DNA of 64,000 nt from UBA5536 sp964592595. GTDB lineage: Bacteria; Bacteroidota; Bacteroidia; Bacteroidales; F082. A model generated the notes under the pieces. The model did not search any database, was not told the DNA's origin, and saw only the letters and a list, made by a program, of their open reading frames with translations. The DNA is taken from the NCBI GenBank assembly GCA_964592595.1, contig CAZQFH010000011.1, forward strand, positions 1-64,000, in the 5' to 3' direction. Shown here piece after piece: positions 18,842-27,835 of the stretch; position 1 is the stretch's first letter; each line of letters starts with the position of its first letter. Position numbers and translations under genes: made by a program.

Positions 18842-20218
18842 ATGAAGTCAATTAAAATAGCGCCATCCGTCATTAAGAATATTAGCAGTAAAGTATTTTC
18901 TGCCGGATTTACACAAACCACTTGTTTAATATTTGTTTTAATTATGGTAAGTTCTTGTACTACGAATCAAAAAGAAGATGTTACGAAAGATGTTACTAAG
19001 GCAGAAATTATTAAAACGAGTACTGGGTATCAGCTTCAACTCAATGGAGCGCCTTTTTATGTGAAAGGAGCCGGGCTAGAGGGTGGAAACATCGCAAGGC
19101 TCAAGGCTCATGGAGGTAATGCGCTGCGCACTTGGCGAACTGGAGATAATATCATGAATGCAAGCGAATTACTTGATGAAGCTCAAAAGCATGGAATTTT
19201 TATTACCATGGGAATCGACATTGCCAGGGAGCGCCATGGATTCGATTATAACGACGAAGTTGCTGTAAAGGAACAGTTCGAAAGGGTGAAAAAGGATGTC
19301 ATGAAATACAAAGATCATCCTGCTCTGATGGCTTGGGGTATTGGAAACGAATTGAATCTGCATTATTCCAATCCAAAAGTGTGGGAAGCTGTTGAAGATA
19401 TTGCCAGCATGATCAAAGCGGTTGATCCAAATCATTTAACAACTACCATGCTTGCCGGAGCTGATAGGGAAGTAGTTAGAAGGGTGATAGAAACCTGTCC
19501 GAATCTTGACTTTTTGAGTTTTCAGATTTATGGTGATATCATGAATCTTCCAAAATATATTCGCGAAAGTGGTTATGATGGTGCTTACATTGTTTCGGAA
19601 TGGGGAGCTACGGGGCATTGGGAAACGCCAAAAACAAGCTGGGGAAGACCGATTGAGCAACAAAGTACAGAAAAGGCAAATGCCTATTTGGAGCGCTATC
19701 TGCAAGTGATTGCTGCCGATCATGAGAATTGTATCGGTTCATTTGTTTTTTTATGGGGACAAAAGCAGGAACGTACGCCAACCTGGTATGGTATGTTCCT
19801 CGAAAATGGTCGTAAAACGGCATCGGTTGATGCAATGGAGTATGTGTGGACAGGCAAATGGCCCGAAAAACGCGCGCCAATGATGGAAGCGTTTTTGATC
19901 AATGAAAAACCGGCAAGCAGCAGTGTTATGTTATTACCGGGAGTTGCGTTTGATGCCACTGCCATTGCCAAAAGTCACACCAACGAAAAGCTGAGGTATC
20001 ACTGGGAGATTATGCCAGAGGTGCCCATTGCCCAGCAAAGTGATGGAGGTGATTTTGAACCCAGACCAAAAACACTTTTTAAAATGGAAAGTGATCAACA
20101 TCAGGTGAAGCTCAATGCACCAGAAAATGAAGGGGAATACAGGTTGTTTGTTTATGTTATGGATTCGTATAATGGGGCAGCAACGGCAAATATTCCTTTT
20201 AAGGTGATAGCAAAATAA
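18842..20218 (+). CDS. TIM-barrel glycoside hydrolase lipoprotein (GH2-like/GH158-like)
   Basis: A 458-residue lipoprotein ('IMVSSC', cysteine 39) with a (beta/alpha)8 barrel over about 60-345 and an Ig/PKD-like C-terminal domain over about 350-458. The clan GH-A pair is visible: 'MAWGIGNELN' gives acid/base Glu170, and 'YIVSEWGATGHW' gives nucleophile Glu253, 83 residues later. The barrel would usually be annotated as a GH2-type TIM barrel. However, the short length without GH2 sandwich domains, the C-terminal Ig-like domain and the beta-glucan PUL context also fit an endo-beta-1,3-glucanase of the GH158 type. Family choice is unresolved; retaining glycosidase activity is well supported. It is the last plus-strand gene of the PUL, 38 bases after the transporter. 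Confidence 0.8.
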   Translation: MKSIKIAPSVIKNISSKVFSAGFTQTTCLIFVLIMVSSCTTNQKEDVTKDVTKAEIIKTSTGYQLQLNGAPFYVKGAGLEGGNIARLKAHGGNALRTWRTGDNIMNASELLDEAQKHGIFITMGIDIARERHGFDYNDEVAVKEQFERVKKDVMKYKDHPALMAWGIGNELNLHYSNPKVWEAVEDIASMIKAVDPNHLTTTMLAGADREVVRRVIETCPNLDFLSFQIYGDIMNLPKYIRESGYDGAYIVSEWGATGHWETPKTSWGRPIEQQSTEKANAYLERYLQVIAADHENCIGSFVFLWGQKQERTPTWYGMFLENGRKTASVDAMEYVWTGKWPEKRAPMMEAFLINEKPASSSVMLLPGVAFDATAIAKSHTNEKLRYHWEIMPEVPIAQQSDGGDFEPRPKTLFKMESDQHQVKLNAPENEGEYRLFVYVMDSYNGAATANIPFKVIAK

Positions 20219-20343
20219 GTTTAGTGGTTTAGGTTTTCTTCTATACTGCAAATTGTATTTGCTTGTTTGCGAAAAAGTATGTGCTTATTTTAATTGCTGT
20301 AACCTGGTACAATTAAAAATTAATCTTATCGTCCAGCAAATTG

Positions 20344-23229
20344 CTAAAACATCATTATAAAATCAGTGAGGTTTTGGTCGTGTTCCAGTTTGAGCTTTTT
20401 CCTCAGTCGGTAGCGGCTGATTTCAACACCTCGCACAGAAATATTCATAAGACTTGCAATTTCTTTGCTCGAAATATTCAATCGGAGGTAAGCACAAAGC
20501 TTAAGTTCTCGTGGTGATAAGTCGGGATGTTGCTGCTTTAGTCTCTTTAAAAACTCTTCGTGAACGCTTTCGAAATGACTTTCAAAAACTTCCCATTGCT
20601 TGTCAGTATCAATATCGCGATTGATTTTTTTAATCATCATCCTTATCCTGCTGATAAGTATCTCGTCTTTGGTTTCTTTGGTTAATTTTTGCAGATCCCG
20701 CTTTATGAAAGTAAGTGTTTTACTTTTCTGAATCATCTGCATTGTGTTGTTTGCCAATTCTTTATCTTTTTGAATCATTTCTTCACGCAATTTTTCATTC
20801 CGCAAGCGAATCAATTCTTTTTCAGCTTTTAGCGTTTCCGTTTGCAGTTGTTTTTCACGTTCCTGAAATTGTTTTTGCTGTGCTTGTGCAAACAATAGTT
20901 TTGATTTTTTTACCCTGTTCTTCAGGTAATTAAATCCTGAATAAATCAACATTAACGATAGTATTACATAAAAAAGATAGGCTAACCAGCTGTAGTACCA
21001 GGGTGGTAAAATTGTAAAAGCAAAAGTGGCTGTTTTACTTTCTGCATCGAACAGGTTTTTTGCTTTCACTTGCAGCTCATATGATCCCTGTTTTAGATTG
21101 GTAAACTGTCTTAAAGGTGAAGTGTTCCAGGCTGTCCAGCTTTCAGCGAATCCTTCCAAACGGGTCGAAAACTGCAATTTATCAGGATTTTCATAGTCAA
21201 GTGCTGCAACCGAAAAGCTTAACTGGTTATTTTTGAATGGTATGCTATAAGCATTGCCATTGGTATTGGAATTTCCAAAAAAAATCACAGAATCATTGGA
21301 TGCAATAACCACTTTTCTGATTAATGCATCATAGGGTTTGTTGTAATCTTTCGGAAAATCTGGCATATAGTGTGCAAATCCATCCTGCAAACCGATAAAT
21401 ACATCCTGTTCATCCAATGGAAGTACAAACTGAAACGATCTGATTGTTTTGCCGTTAAGCTCTCTGAATGGCAGATTGACATCCACATAAGAGCCGTCTT
21501 CCTGAAGGCGGTAAACACCAACCTGATCAGCAGTAAAATACCAGATGTTTTTTCGCTGATCTTCCAAAAGCATATTGGCCTCTGGGTTTGTAACGATTTG
21601 ATTTATTTTTTGATCTGAAATAAAGGTGTTCGTTTTTTTGTCAAACATATAATAACCCTGTCCGGTGCAAAATACTGCCTCACCAAATAATTCTACTACA
21701 CGGATGTTTTTATCGGAGGGAAATCCGTCACTACTATTGTAAAAACCAATAGAAGTTACACTGTCGTAGCTGCTGTTAAGATCGATTTTATAAACGCCTT
21801 TGTATCCGTGGCTCATCCATAATGACCCTTTTTTGGCTTTGGCCAAAAATCGTGATGACTCTTTAAACCCTTTAATTACAGCATCTTGTTTCCAAGTATT
21901 ATTGGATTTCTTTAATTTTACTAAGTTGGTATAGGTACCGCTAATGATCACATCCTTTTCGTCTTCCGGAACAATAAACGACCAGGCTCCCTGCACATCC
22001 GATATAAGTGTTGCAATGCTGTCGCTGATGGTAAAAATCCCTGAATTGTGGCCGCAAAACAAAGTGCCATCAATAACTTTGAGTTCCCACACCTGACCTT
22101 GTGAGTTTTTTACGAGCCTAAATTGTTGTCCGATATTACCATTTTGCAAAGATTTCCACTCGTGGTAAAAAACACCACGGTTTGTGCCAAGGTAAAGCTT
22201 GCCTTCGTGAAGCACCCCCGAATAGCCTGCACTCAGGTTGCTGGGATAGGAAAAATATGTCAGCGGCGAATTAATCTCCACATAGTCGATGCCATTGTCT
22301 AAGCCCAGCCATAAATTTCCAAACTGATCTTTGCTTAAACTTAAAATGGTATTGTTTTGCAACCCCCTGTCAACATTGATATGTTGCTTAATCCCTCCTT
22401 GATTATCGGTAATCACTAATCCGTCTTGTATCGTGCCAAAGGCCATGCTTTCTTCATCAATCCTGATTCCACAATAGACCTGTTTTTCATTCATCAATGT
22501 AGAAGCCTCTGTGTCCCAATACTCAAGCTTATTATTGCTATACAAAAAAAGACCTTCGTTGGCAGTTGCTATCAGCAAATCCTTGCCGAAAGGTAAAATG
22601 GACCATACGAGTTTTCCTGCAATGGCTTCTGCACCCTGCAAGGGAATCAGTTTATCCTTAATCAACTCAAAAAGCCCGTAATGCTGATCATTAATCAGAA
22701 AGCGGTCGTTTATCAGGTACGAAAAATGAAAGCTATTTGGAGCGTCAATGATAGTAAAATTTCCTTGTTGATAAATCATGATGCGTTCAAACGACTGGAA
22801 AATCACACGCGAACCGTCGTGGTATATTTTCCATACCTCACCAAAATCTTGTTTTTCAGTGGGTAATAAATGGTGCAAGGAAGTAAAAACGAGCTTGCCG
22901 TTACTATTTTTTAAAAAATATCCTAATTCGTTGTAGCCTCCTGCATAAATGGTGTCGTTTACGGCTAACACACTTCTTACAACAGTGCGGTTGGGTAGCG
23001 TATGGGTTCGCCATTCAATGCCATCGAAGCTTAATACCCCATCATTATTGGCAAAGTAAACCAGACCATTTTTATCGTAGGTAATCATCCAACTCTGCGA
23101 ACCTGCGGGTATGGTTGTGTGTGCGTAATTTTTTATCTGGGGCATACCAGTACTTTTTACGGTGGCATTTACATTGCCATTCGCCGAGACCATCAGAATT
23201 AAAAGGTATGTCCAAAAATAATTCCGCAT
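20344..23229 (-). CDS. SusR-like membrane sensor with LuxR-type DNA-binding domain
   Basis: A 961-residue one-protein sensor/regulator. After a signal/anchor segment, the periplasmic part is a two-propeller-like array of Reg_prop repeats (about 30-650; 'GNLWLGLDNGIDYVE', 'GSLWMSHGYKGVYKID'). It is followed by a Y_Y_Y beta-sandwich (about 665-735; 'GSYELQVKAKN'), one membrane helix (about 745-768), a long coiled coil (about 770-860) and a LuxR/GerE helix-turn-helix (about 900-955; 'LSPRELKLCAYLRLNISSKEIASLMNISVRGVEISRYRLRKKL'-region). It has no histidine kinase or receiver domain, so it is not a hybrid two-component regulator; the layout recalls SusR. Convergent with the PUL, it is the likely glucan-responsive activator, co-transcribed with the small upstream barrel gene. 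Confidence 0.9.
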   Translation of the reverse strand: MRNYFWTYLLILMVSANGNVNATVKSTGMPQIKNYAHTTIPAGSQSWMITYDKNGLVYFANNDGVLSFDGIEWRTHTLPNRTVVRSVLAVNDTIYAGGYNELGYFLKNSNGKLVFTSLHHLLPTEKQDFGEVWKIYHDGSRVIFQSFERIMIYQQGNFTIIDAPNSFHFSYLINDRFLINDQHYGLFELIKDKLIPLQGAEAIAGKLVWSILPFGKDLLIATANEGLFLYSNNKLEYWDTEASTLMNEKQVYCGIRIDEESMAFGTIQDGLVITDNQGGIKQHINVDRGLQNNTILSLSKDQFGNLWLGLDNGIDYVEINSPLTYFSYPSNLSAGYSGVLHEGKLYLGTNRGVFYHEWKSLQNGNIGQQFRLVKNSQGQVWELKVIDGTLFCGHNSGIFTISDSIATLISDVQGAWSFIVPEDEKDVIISGTYTNLVKLKKSNNTWKQDAVIKGFKESSRFLAKAKKGSLWMSHGYKGVYKIDLNSSYDSVTSIGFYNSSDGFPSDKNIRVVELFGEAVFCTGQGYYMFDKKTNTFISDQKINQIVTNPEANMLLEDQRKNIWYFTADQVGVYRLQEDGSYVDVNLPFRELNGKTIRSFQFVLPLDEQDVFIGLQDGFAHYMPDFPKDYNKPYDALIRKVVIASNDSVIFFGNSNTNGNAYSIPFKNNQLSFSVAALDYENPDKLQFSTRLEGFAESWTAWNTSPLRQFTNLKQGSYELQVKAKNLFDAESKTATFAFTILPPWYYSWLAYLFYVILSLMLIYSGFNYLKNRVKKSKLLFAQAQQKQFQEREKQLQTETLKAEKELIRLRNEKLREEMIQKDKELANNTMQMIQKSKTLTFIKRDLQKLTKETKDEILISRIRMMIKKINRDIDTDKQWEVFESHFESVHEEFLKRLKQQHPDLSPRELKLCAYLRLNISSKEIASLMNISVRGVEISRYRLRKKLKLEHDQNLTDFIMMF

Positions 23230-23249
23230 AGGATATTGGTTAGTATATT

Positions 23250-23810
23250 TTATAGTCCGAAACCAAAGCCAATTCTAAAAAGGGGATTGGTGTAAGGAGT
23301 GTCCGGTGTTTCGTTTAGGTTGTATAGGATGGTTAAAGTAGCAAAAGCACGGCCAGAAAAATATTGTCGGATTCCGCCACCTATAAAAATGCTGTGAATA
23401 CTTGTGCGCTGTCTATCTGTTATTTCAAGCGTATTTCTGTCATAATAAACTTTCTCATAGCTGAGTAATTCATTTTCCAGATGAGCGAATATTCCCCTGA
23501 ATATCTCATAAGTGGTATAAAAACCACCACCATAATTATTCGTTGAGAATTTCAGTCTGTTTTGATTATAGCTGTAGTAATTGTAGGTAAGGCGTGTACC
23601 AAATTCCCATGACGGGGTTATTCTGTAACCTACTTGTGGTGAGATTATAATATTGGAGCCATAGGTTGAAAAGCCCAGCCCAAAATCACCACCAAAAACC
23701 CATTTCTTTTCAAATTGGGGTTGCTCCATCATAAATTGAGCTGGTAAATGGGTAGCGAACAGAAGCAAAAACCCAATTAGAATGCTACTAAGTAATTTAA
23801 AATTTTGCAT
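23250..23810 (-). CDS. Small outer-membrane beta-barrel protein
   Basis: A 186-residue protein with a signal peptide ('LLFATHLPAQ') followed by alternating amphipathic strands ('GYRITPSWEFGTRLTYNYYSY', 'NNYGGGFYTTYEIF') and a C-terminal 'FRIGFGFGL' ending in the hydrophobic/aromatic pattern of outer-membrane barrels. It fits the 8-strand 'outer membrane beta-barrel protein' class common in Bacteroidetes, with no assigned function. It lies 20 bases upstream of the regulator gene on the same strand, so the two probably share a transcript. A direct role in glucan sensing is possible but unproven. Confidence 0.75.
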   Translation of the reverse strand: MQNFKLLSSILIGFLLLFATHLPAQFMMEQPQFEKKWVFGGDFGLGFSTYGSNIIISPQVGYRITPSWEFGTRLTYNYYSYNQNRLKFSTNNYGGGFYTTYEIFRGIFAHLENELLSYEKVYYDRNTLEITDRQRTSIHSIFIGGGIRQYFSGRAFATLTILYNLNETPDTPYTNPLFRIGFGFGL

Positions 23811-23848
23811 AGATCACAGGATTAGGTTAGCGAAGGTAATAAAATACT

Positions 23849-24245
23849 TTATTGTTTAAGCCAGGGCAAGGAGAGAAAACCTTTTCTTCGAGCAATCGGA
23901 CCTGAGATTTCCTTGAATCTGATGGTGTCGGAAACTATTTCATAGGCCTACTTTCCAGGACTTGGATCCGATGAAATAGAATCTGTGCCAAATGTGCTGA
24001 TAAAAGTATTATCTGAATTAAAATTATTGCTATGCTTTCAATAGCTATGCTAAGCCTGATTGCGCCACTGCATCTAAATGAAAAGTTGAATCGTGGCGAA
24101 TGAGTAATTCTACTTCTGATTGGCTTCCTCAGAGTTTCCAGTGGTTAACTATACTTTCTGTATTTGTATTTTCAAATTTTTCTTTGCAACTGCTAACCAC
24201 AAAGATTAACAAAAGCGCGACAACGGTAATTGTTGGTTTAAGCAT
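23849..24245 (-). pseudogene. Decayed small lipoprotein gene
   Basis: This 490-base gap holds remnants of a gene on the minus strand. It begins at 24245 with a good lipoprotein signal (MLKPTITVVALLLIFVVSSC), but that frame stops after 38 codons (24129). Reading resumes in another frame, with several stops, through protein-like sequence ('SNNFNSDNTFISTFGTDSIS') to a clean final stretch ('AYEIVSDTIRFKEISG') ending at 23849. A frameshift near 24130 plus later stops explains this. The intact parent looks like a secreted or lipocalin-like lipoprotein, but I cannot name it. Alternatively the 38-residue lipopeptide alone is expressed. Confidence 0.45.
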
Positions 24246-24301
24246 GCTTTGATGGTTATTTTTGATTTATTAAGGCTGGTTTTTTTGAATTGAATATAAT
24301 C

Positions 24302-25546
24302 TCAATCCAAGCGGATTAATTCACCCGTAAGATTATTGTAGCGGGCTTTAATTTCCCATTTAGTGGTTGAATTATCTGTTGTTATTCCCCAAAAATCGTA
24401 AGAAGCTGCATTGCGATCGCCAGATGCATTGAGTTGTGTCCATCCTGTTGTTCCGAAGTATTGGGAAGATTGTTTAATAAAGTTTTGATATAGCAATTCA
24501 GTATTTGGAGCATGTGTGCTTTCAAGGTAAGTTTTCATTGCCAGCCAGGCAGCATCATACGAAGTGAAGGCGAAAATTTCTGGTTTTCGGTTCAGCATTT
24601 GTTCAAGCTTAGCTATAATGGGCTGCCAAAGGGAGGCGGCTTCCGGATCGAGGCCAAAAGAGGGACAAGCTAAATCAACAGATTCAGCAAAATCTGCTAC
24701 TTGAGGTTTATTTGTAATTTCGTGATTTTCAGCAAAAGCGGAATTGCCATACCATCGAATTCCAGAGAATAACTCATCCTGACTTGCAAGCTCCAGGATG
24801 TCGAGGCCTTCGCCATAGCTGAGCAGATAAATTCCTATTTTTTCGACTGGATAACTTTGCAGTGCCAATTGAAGCTGTTGATGTAATTGTGTAATAATTG
24901 ATTCAAAGTGTTGTTCATCAGCATTATAGCTAACAGGTTCTGCTGCCATAAAACCAGCTTCGGTAAATTGAGAAACAGTAGTTTCAAGAAGTTCAGTGCC
25001 CCAAATATCATTTCTGAAGACAGGCAGGATGTATTCCACCTGATCAGCAATCATCAATGCAGTTACTGCTTCGCCCTGACTTATCACATTGGGCAATAGC
25101 CTAAATACCTGATCATTAGGTTGAGCAATGGATTTTGCAACCGAGGCCGGACTGATCAACAAAATTCTATCAGCATCAGCATATGGCTTTAGGCTTTTAA
25201 GTACTGCACTGCTAAAAGGTCCGATAATAAGCTTTATACCGTTGGTTTTTAGTTTATTATACTTTTGAAGCGCAACAAGGGTGTCAGTCTCTGTATCCTC
25301 AATCAACACATCAAATTGCCATGAAGGATTGGTGAGTTTCAGGTGATTCTTAATATCTTCAACAGCTAGTTGAATCCCTGCCTGGCCTGCTTTCCCAGGT
25401 GAAGAACCACTACCTGTTAGCGGCACGAGAGCTCCTACTTTGATATGTTGGTCATAAAAGCTGATAGTGTCTTCATTTTGTTTGCAGCCGGATAAGGCAA
25501 GTTGAATGACGAAAAACAGGGTTAAAAATTTGATTGTTTTAGGCAT
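24302..25546 (-). CDS. Branched-chain amino-acid-type substrate-binding lipoprotein (LivJ fold)
   Basis: A 414-residue periplasmic binding protein. The ATG at 25546 is chosen over an upstream start at 25666 because the lipoprotein signal (MPKTIKFLTLFFVIQLALSGC) begins there. The type I bilobed fold is indicated by 'IKVGALVPLTGSGSSPGKAGQAGIQLAVEDI', 'LIIGPFSSAVLKSLKPYAD', 'ILLISPASVAKSIA' and 'FAFTSYDAAWLAMKTYLE', the signature of the Peripla_BP_6/LivJ family. No permease or ATPase genes are nearby, so it may act as an orphan sensor or envelope ligand-binding protein rather than as part of a transporter. Transcribed away from the GT2 gene. Confidence 0.85.
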   Translation of the reverse strand: MPKTIKFLTLFFVIQLALSGCKQNEDTISFYDQHIKVGALVPLTGSGSSPGKAGQAGIQLAVEDIKNHLKLTNPSWQFDVLIEDTETDTLVALQKYNKLKTNGIKLIIGPFSSAVLKSLKPYADADRILLISPASVAKSIAQPNDQVFRLLPNVISQGEAVTALMIADQVEYILPVFRNDIWGTELLETTVSQFTEAGFMAAEPVSYNADEQHFESIITQLHQQLQLALQSYPVEKIGIYLLSYGEGLDILELASQDELFSGIRWYGNSAFAENHEITNKPQVADFAESVDLACPSFGLDPEAASLWQPIIAKLEQMLNRKPEIFAFTSYDAAWLAMKTYLESTHAPNTELLYQNFIKQSSQYFGTTGWTQLNASGDRNAASYDFWGITTDNSTTKWEIKARYNNLTGELIRLD

Positions 25547-25791
25547 GAAATAACAAATTGTTAAGTTGTGAATTAGTTCTAATAACATGAATTCATAGGA
25601 ATATGTTGGGTTAAATTTAGAAAAACTTTTCACTAGCCTAACCAAAGTTATCCAAAAAGCACCCACGCAACATCAATTGCAAATATAGAAAAATGTCGGT
25701 TTACTTTTCCTTGAAAGGATTCATTGTGATAAGAGGGGCTGATTTGTAGAATTTTCCTGTAATTTTGAAGCCTTAAAAACTGACTGAACCT

Positions 25792-27753
25792 ATGAAGCTG
25801 TCGATAGTTATTGTCAACTACAATGTGGAACATTTTTTAGAGCAATGTCTTTTTTCGGTGCGTAAAGCGCTGCAAAAAATTGAAGCCGAGGTGTTTGTAG
25901 TTGACAATAATTCGGTTGACGGGTCTTTGCGCATGCTTGAAGAGAAATTTCCGGAGGTTAAAGTTATTGCTAACAAGGAAAATGTTGGTTTTAGTAGAGC
26001 TAATAATCAGGCAATCAGGCAATCGACAGGAGCATACGTGCTGCTGCTGAATCCTGATACTGTTGTGGAAGACGACACCTTCCAAAAAGTGATTGGGTTT
26101 ATGGATACCCATCCTGTCGCCGGGGGGCTGGGAGTGAAAATGGTTGACGGCACAGGTAAGTTTTTGCCTGAATCCAAAAGAGGACTGCCCACTCCGCTCA
26201 CTGCTTTTTACAAGATTTTTGGGTTAGCAAGCCTGTTTCCGAAATCAAAACGTTTTTCGCGTTATCACCTGGGTTTTCTGGACAAAGACGAAATACACGA
26301 AGTGGATGTATTGGCGGGTGCTTTTATGCTGATGCGCAGATCGGTGCTCGAAAAAGTCGGTTTGCTCGACGAAGCCTTTTTTATGTATGGCGAAGATATC
26401 GATCTATCCTACCGCATAACACAATCCGGGTTTAAGAATTTTTACTTTCCCGAAACACGTATTATTCATTATAAAGGTGAAAGCACTAAGAAAAGCAGCG
26501 TGAATTATGTTTTTGTATTCTATAATGCAATGATCATTTTTGCACAGAAACATTTCAGTCAAAAGCGTGCCTCAACCTTTACTTTTCTGATTAATATCGC
26601 TATTTATTTTAGGGCGTTTCTGGCTTTAATGGCTCGATTTTTCAAGCGTTCGATGCTGCCGGTAATGGATGCCATAACTGGTTTTGCCGGCTTGCTTTTG
26701 ATTAAACAATTTTGGGGCGATTTTACCATCTATCGCGAAGGCGGCGACTACCCGCTTGTTCTGGTAACTTTTGTGCTTCCCGTTTACTTGCTTATCTGGC
26801 TGATCTCGATCTATTTCAGTGGGGGTTACGACAAGCCTTATCGTATTCTTAAAGCACTTCAGGGAATTGGGGTAGGCAGCTTGATGATTTTGGTGTTTTA
26901 TGCCTTATTACCTGAAAATCTGAGGTTTTCGAGGGCTTTGATATTGCTTGGAACAGCCTGGTTGGCAATTGTTACAAGCTTAATTAGATTTGGGGCCTAC
27001 TTGCTTAAATTTGAAGGTTTTACGCTGGGTGCTGACGTTAAAAGGCGTTTTTTGGTAATAGGAAACGGAGCAGAGGCTCAGCGTGTTGCAGAATTGCTTA
27101 GATCAACAGCAATAAAACCTGAATTTGTTGGCCTGGTCGAGACAAAATCTGACAAAAAGCTTCCTGCTACATTCATCGGACATATTCATCAAGTGCCCGA
27201 GATAATTGCAATTTATCGCATAAATGAGGTGATTTTCTGTTCAAAGAATCTCCCGCATCAAACTATTATTGATAAAATGGTTGCCTGGCATACTGCTGGC
27301 GTCGATTACAAAATTGCTCCCGAAGACAGCCTCTCAATTATAGGGAGTAATTCCATCAATACGCGGGGCGATTTGTACACCATTGGCATTAATGCCATAG
27401 ATTCTATGCCCAACCGCAGGAGCAAGCGATTTTTTGATGTTCTTGCTGCTTTGGCTGGTTTAGTTTTATGGCCGCTGCTGTTTTGGTTTGTGAAGCGTCC
27501 TTTCAACTTCATTAAAAATTCGCTCTTGGTAATTTTTGGCAGAAAATCCTGGGTTGGATATTGTAAAGTAGGGCAACAAACACAAAAACTACCGGCCATC
27601 CGGGCCGGAGTGCTTTGTCCGGCATTGGTATTTAAACGTCCGGTTGCTGAGGATCAATTGATTAATCAGCTTAACCTGCTCTATGCACGAGACTATGCTG
27701 TTTGGAAAGACGTGGAGATATTTTTCAAAGCCTTTAAATGGCTGGGAAATTAG
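25792..27753 (+). CDS. GT2 glycosyltransferase fused to phosphoglycosyltransferase-like tail
   Basis: A 653-residue membrane protein. Residues 1-250 are a GT-A family 2 domain ('LSIVIVNYNVEHFLEQCL', 'DNNSVDGS', 'LLNPDTVV', 'GAFMLMRRSVLEKVGLLDE', 'MYGEDIDLSYR'), of the rhamnosyltransferase-like kind. About five membrane helices follow (about 260-415), then a CoA_binding_3-like Rossmann domain (about 418-535, 'RRFLVIGNGAEAQRVAELL'). The tail (541-653) starts like a polyprenyl-phosphate sugar transferase ('NRRSKRFFDVLAALAGLVLWPL') and ends like one ('WKDVEIFFKAFKW'), but the catalytic Asp-Glu region is missing. It probably works in envelope polysaccharide or O-antigen assembly. A -7 box TAATTTTG (25760-25767) lies just upstream. 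Confidence 0.82.
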   Translation: MKLSIVIVNYNVEHFLEQCLFSVRKALQKIEAEVFVVDNNSVDGSLRMLEEKFPEVKVIANKENVGFSRANNQAIRQSTGAYVLLLNPDTVVEDDTFQKVIGFMDTHPVAGGLGVKMVDGTGKFLPESKRGLPTPLTAFYKIFGLASLFPKSKRFSRYHLGFLDKDEIHEVDVLAGAFMLMRRSVLEKVGLLDEAFFMYGEDIDLSYRITQSGFKNFYFPETRIIHYKGESTKKSSVNYVFVFYNAMIIFAQKHFSQKRASTFTFLINIAIYFRAFLALMARFFKRSMLPVMDAITGFAGLLLIKQFWGDFTIYREGGDYPLVLVTFVLPVYLLIWLISIYFSGGYDKPYRILKALQGIGVGSLMILVFYALLPENLRFSRALILLGTAWLAIVTSLIRFGAYLLKFEGFTLGADVKRRFLVIGNGAEAQRVAELLRSTAIKPEFVGLVETKSDKKLPATFIGHIHQVPEIIAIYRINEVIFCSKNLPHQTIIDKMVAWHTAGVDYKIAPEDSLSIIGSNSINTRGDLYTIGINAIDSMPNRRSKRFFDVLAALAGLVLWPLLFWFVKRPFNFIKNSLLVIFGRKSWVGYCKVGQQTQKLPAIRAGVLCPALVFKRPVAEDQLINQLNLLYARDYAVWKDVEIFFKAFKWLGN

Positions 27754-27790
27754 TTTCTTGATTTGTCCGTATTTCTGGGATTGTTTTTTG

Positions 27791-27798
27791 TACCTTTG
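27791..27798 (+). promoter_or_regulatory. Putative -7 box of nusB
   Basis: TACCTTTG matches TAnnTTTG exactly and would give a leader of about 30 bases before nusB. No TTG sits at the ideal -33 distance. Confidence 0.45.
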
Positions 27799-27835
27799 CA
27801 CATTCAATTATTAGCAATTATTTCCATTCTAAATC

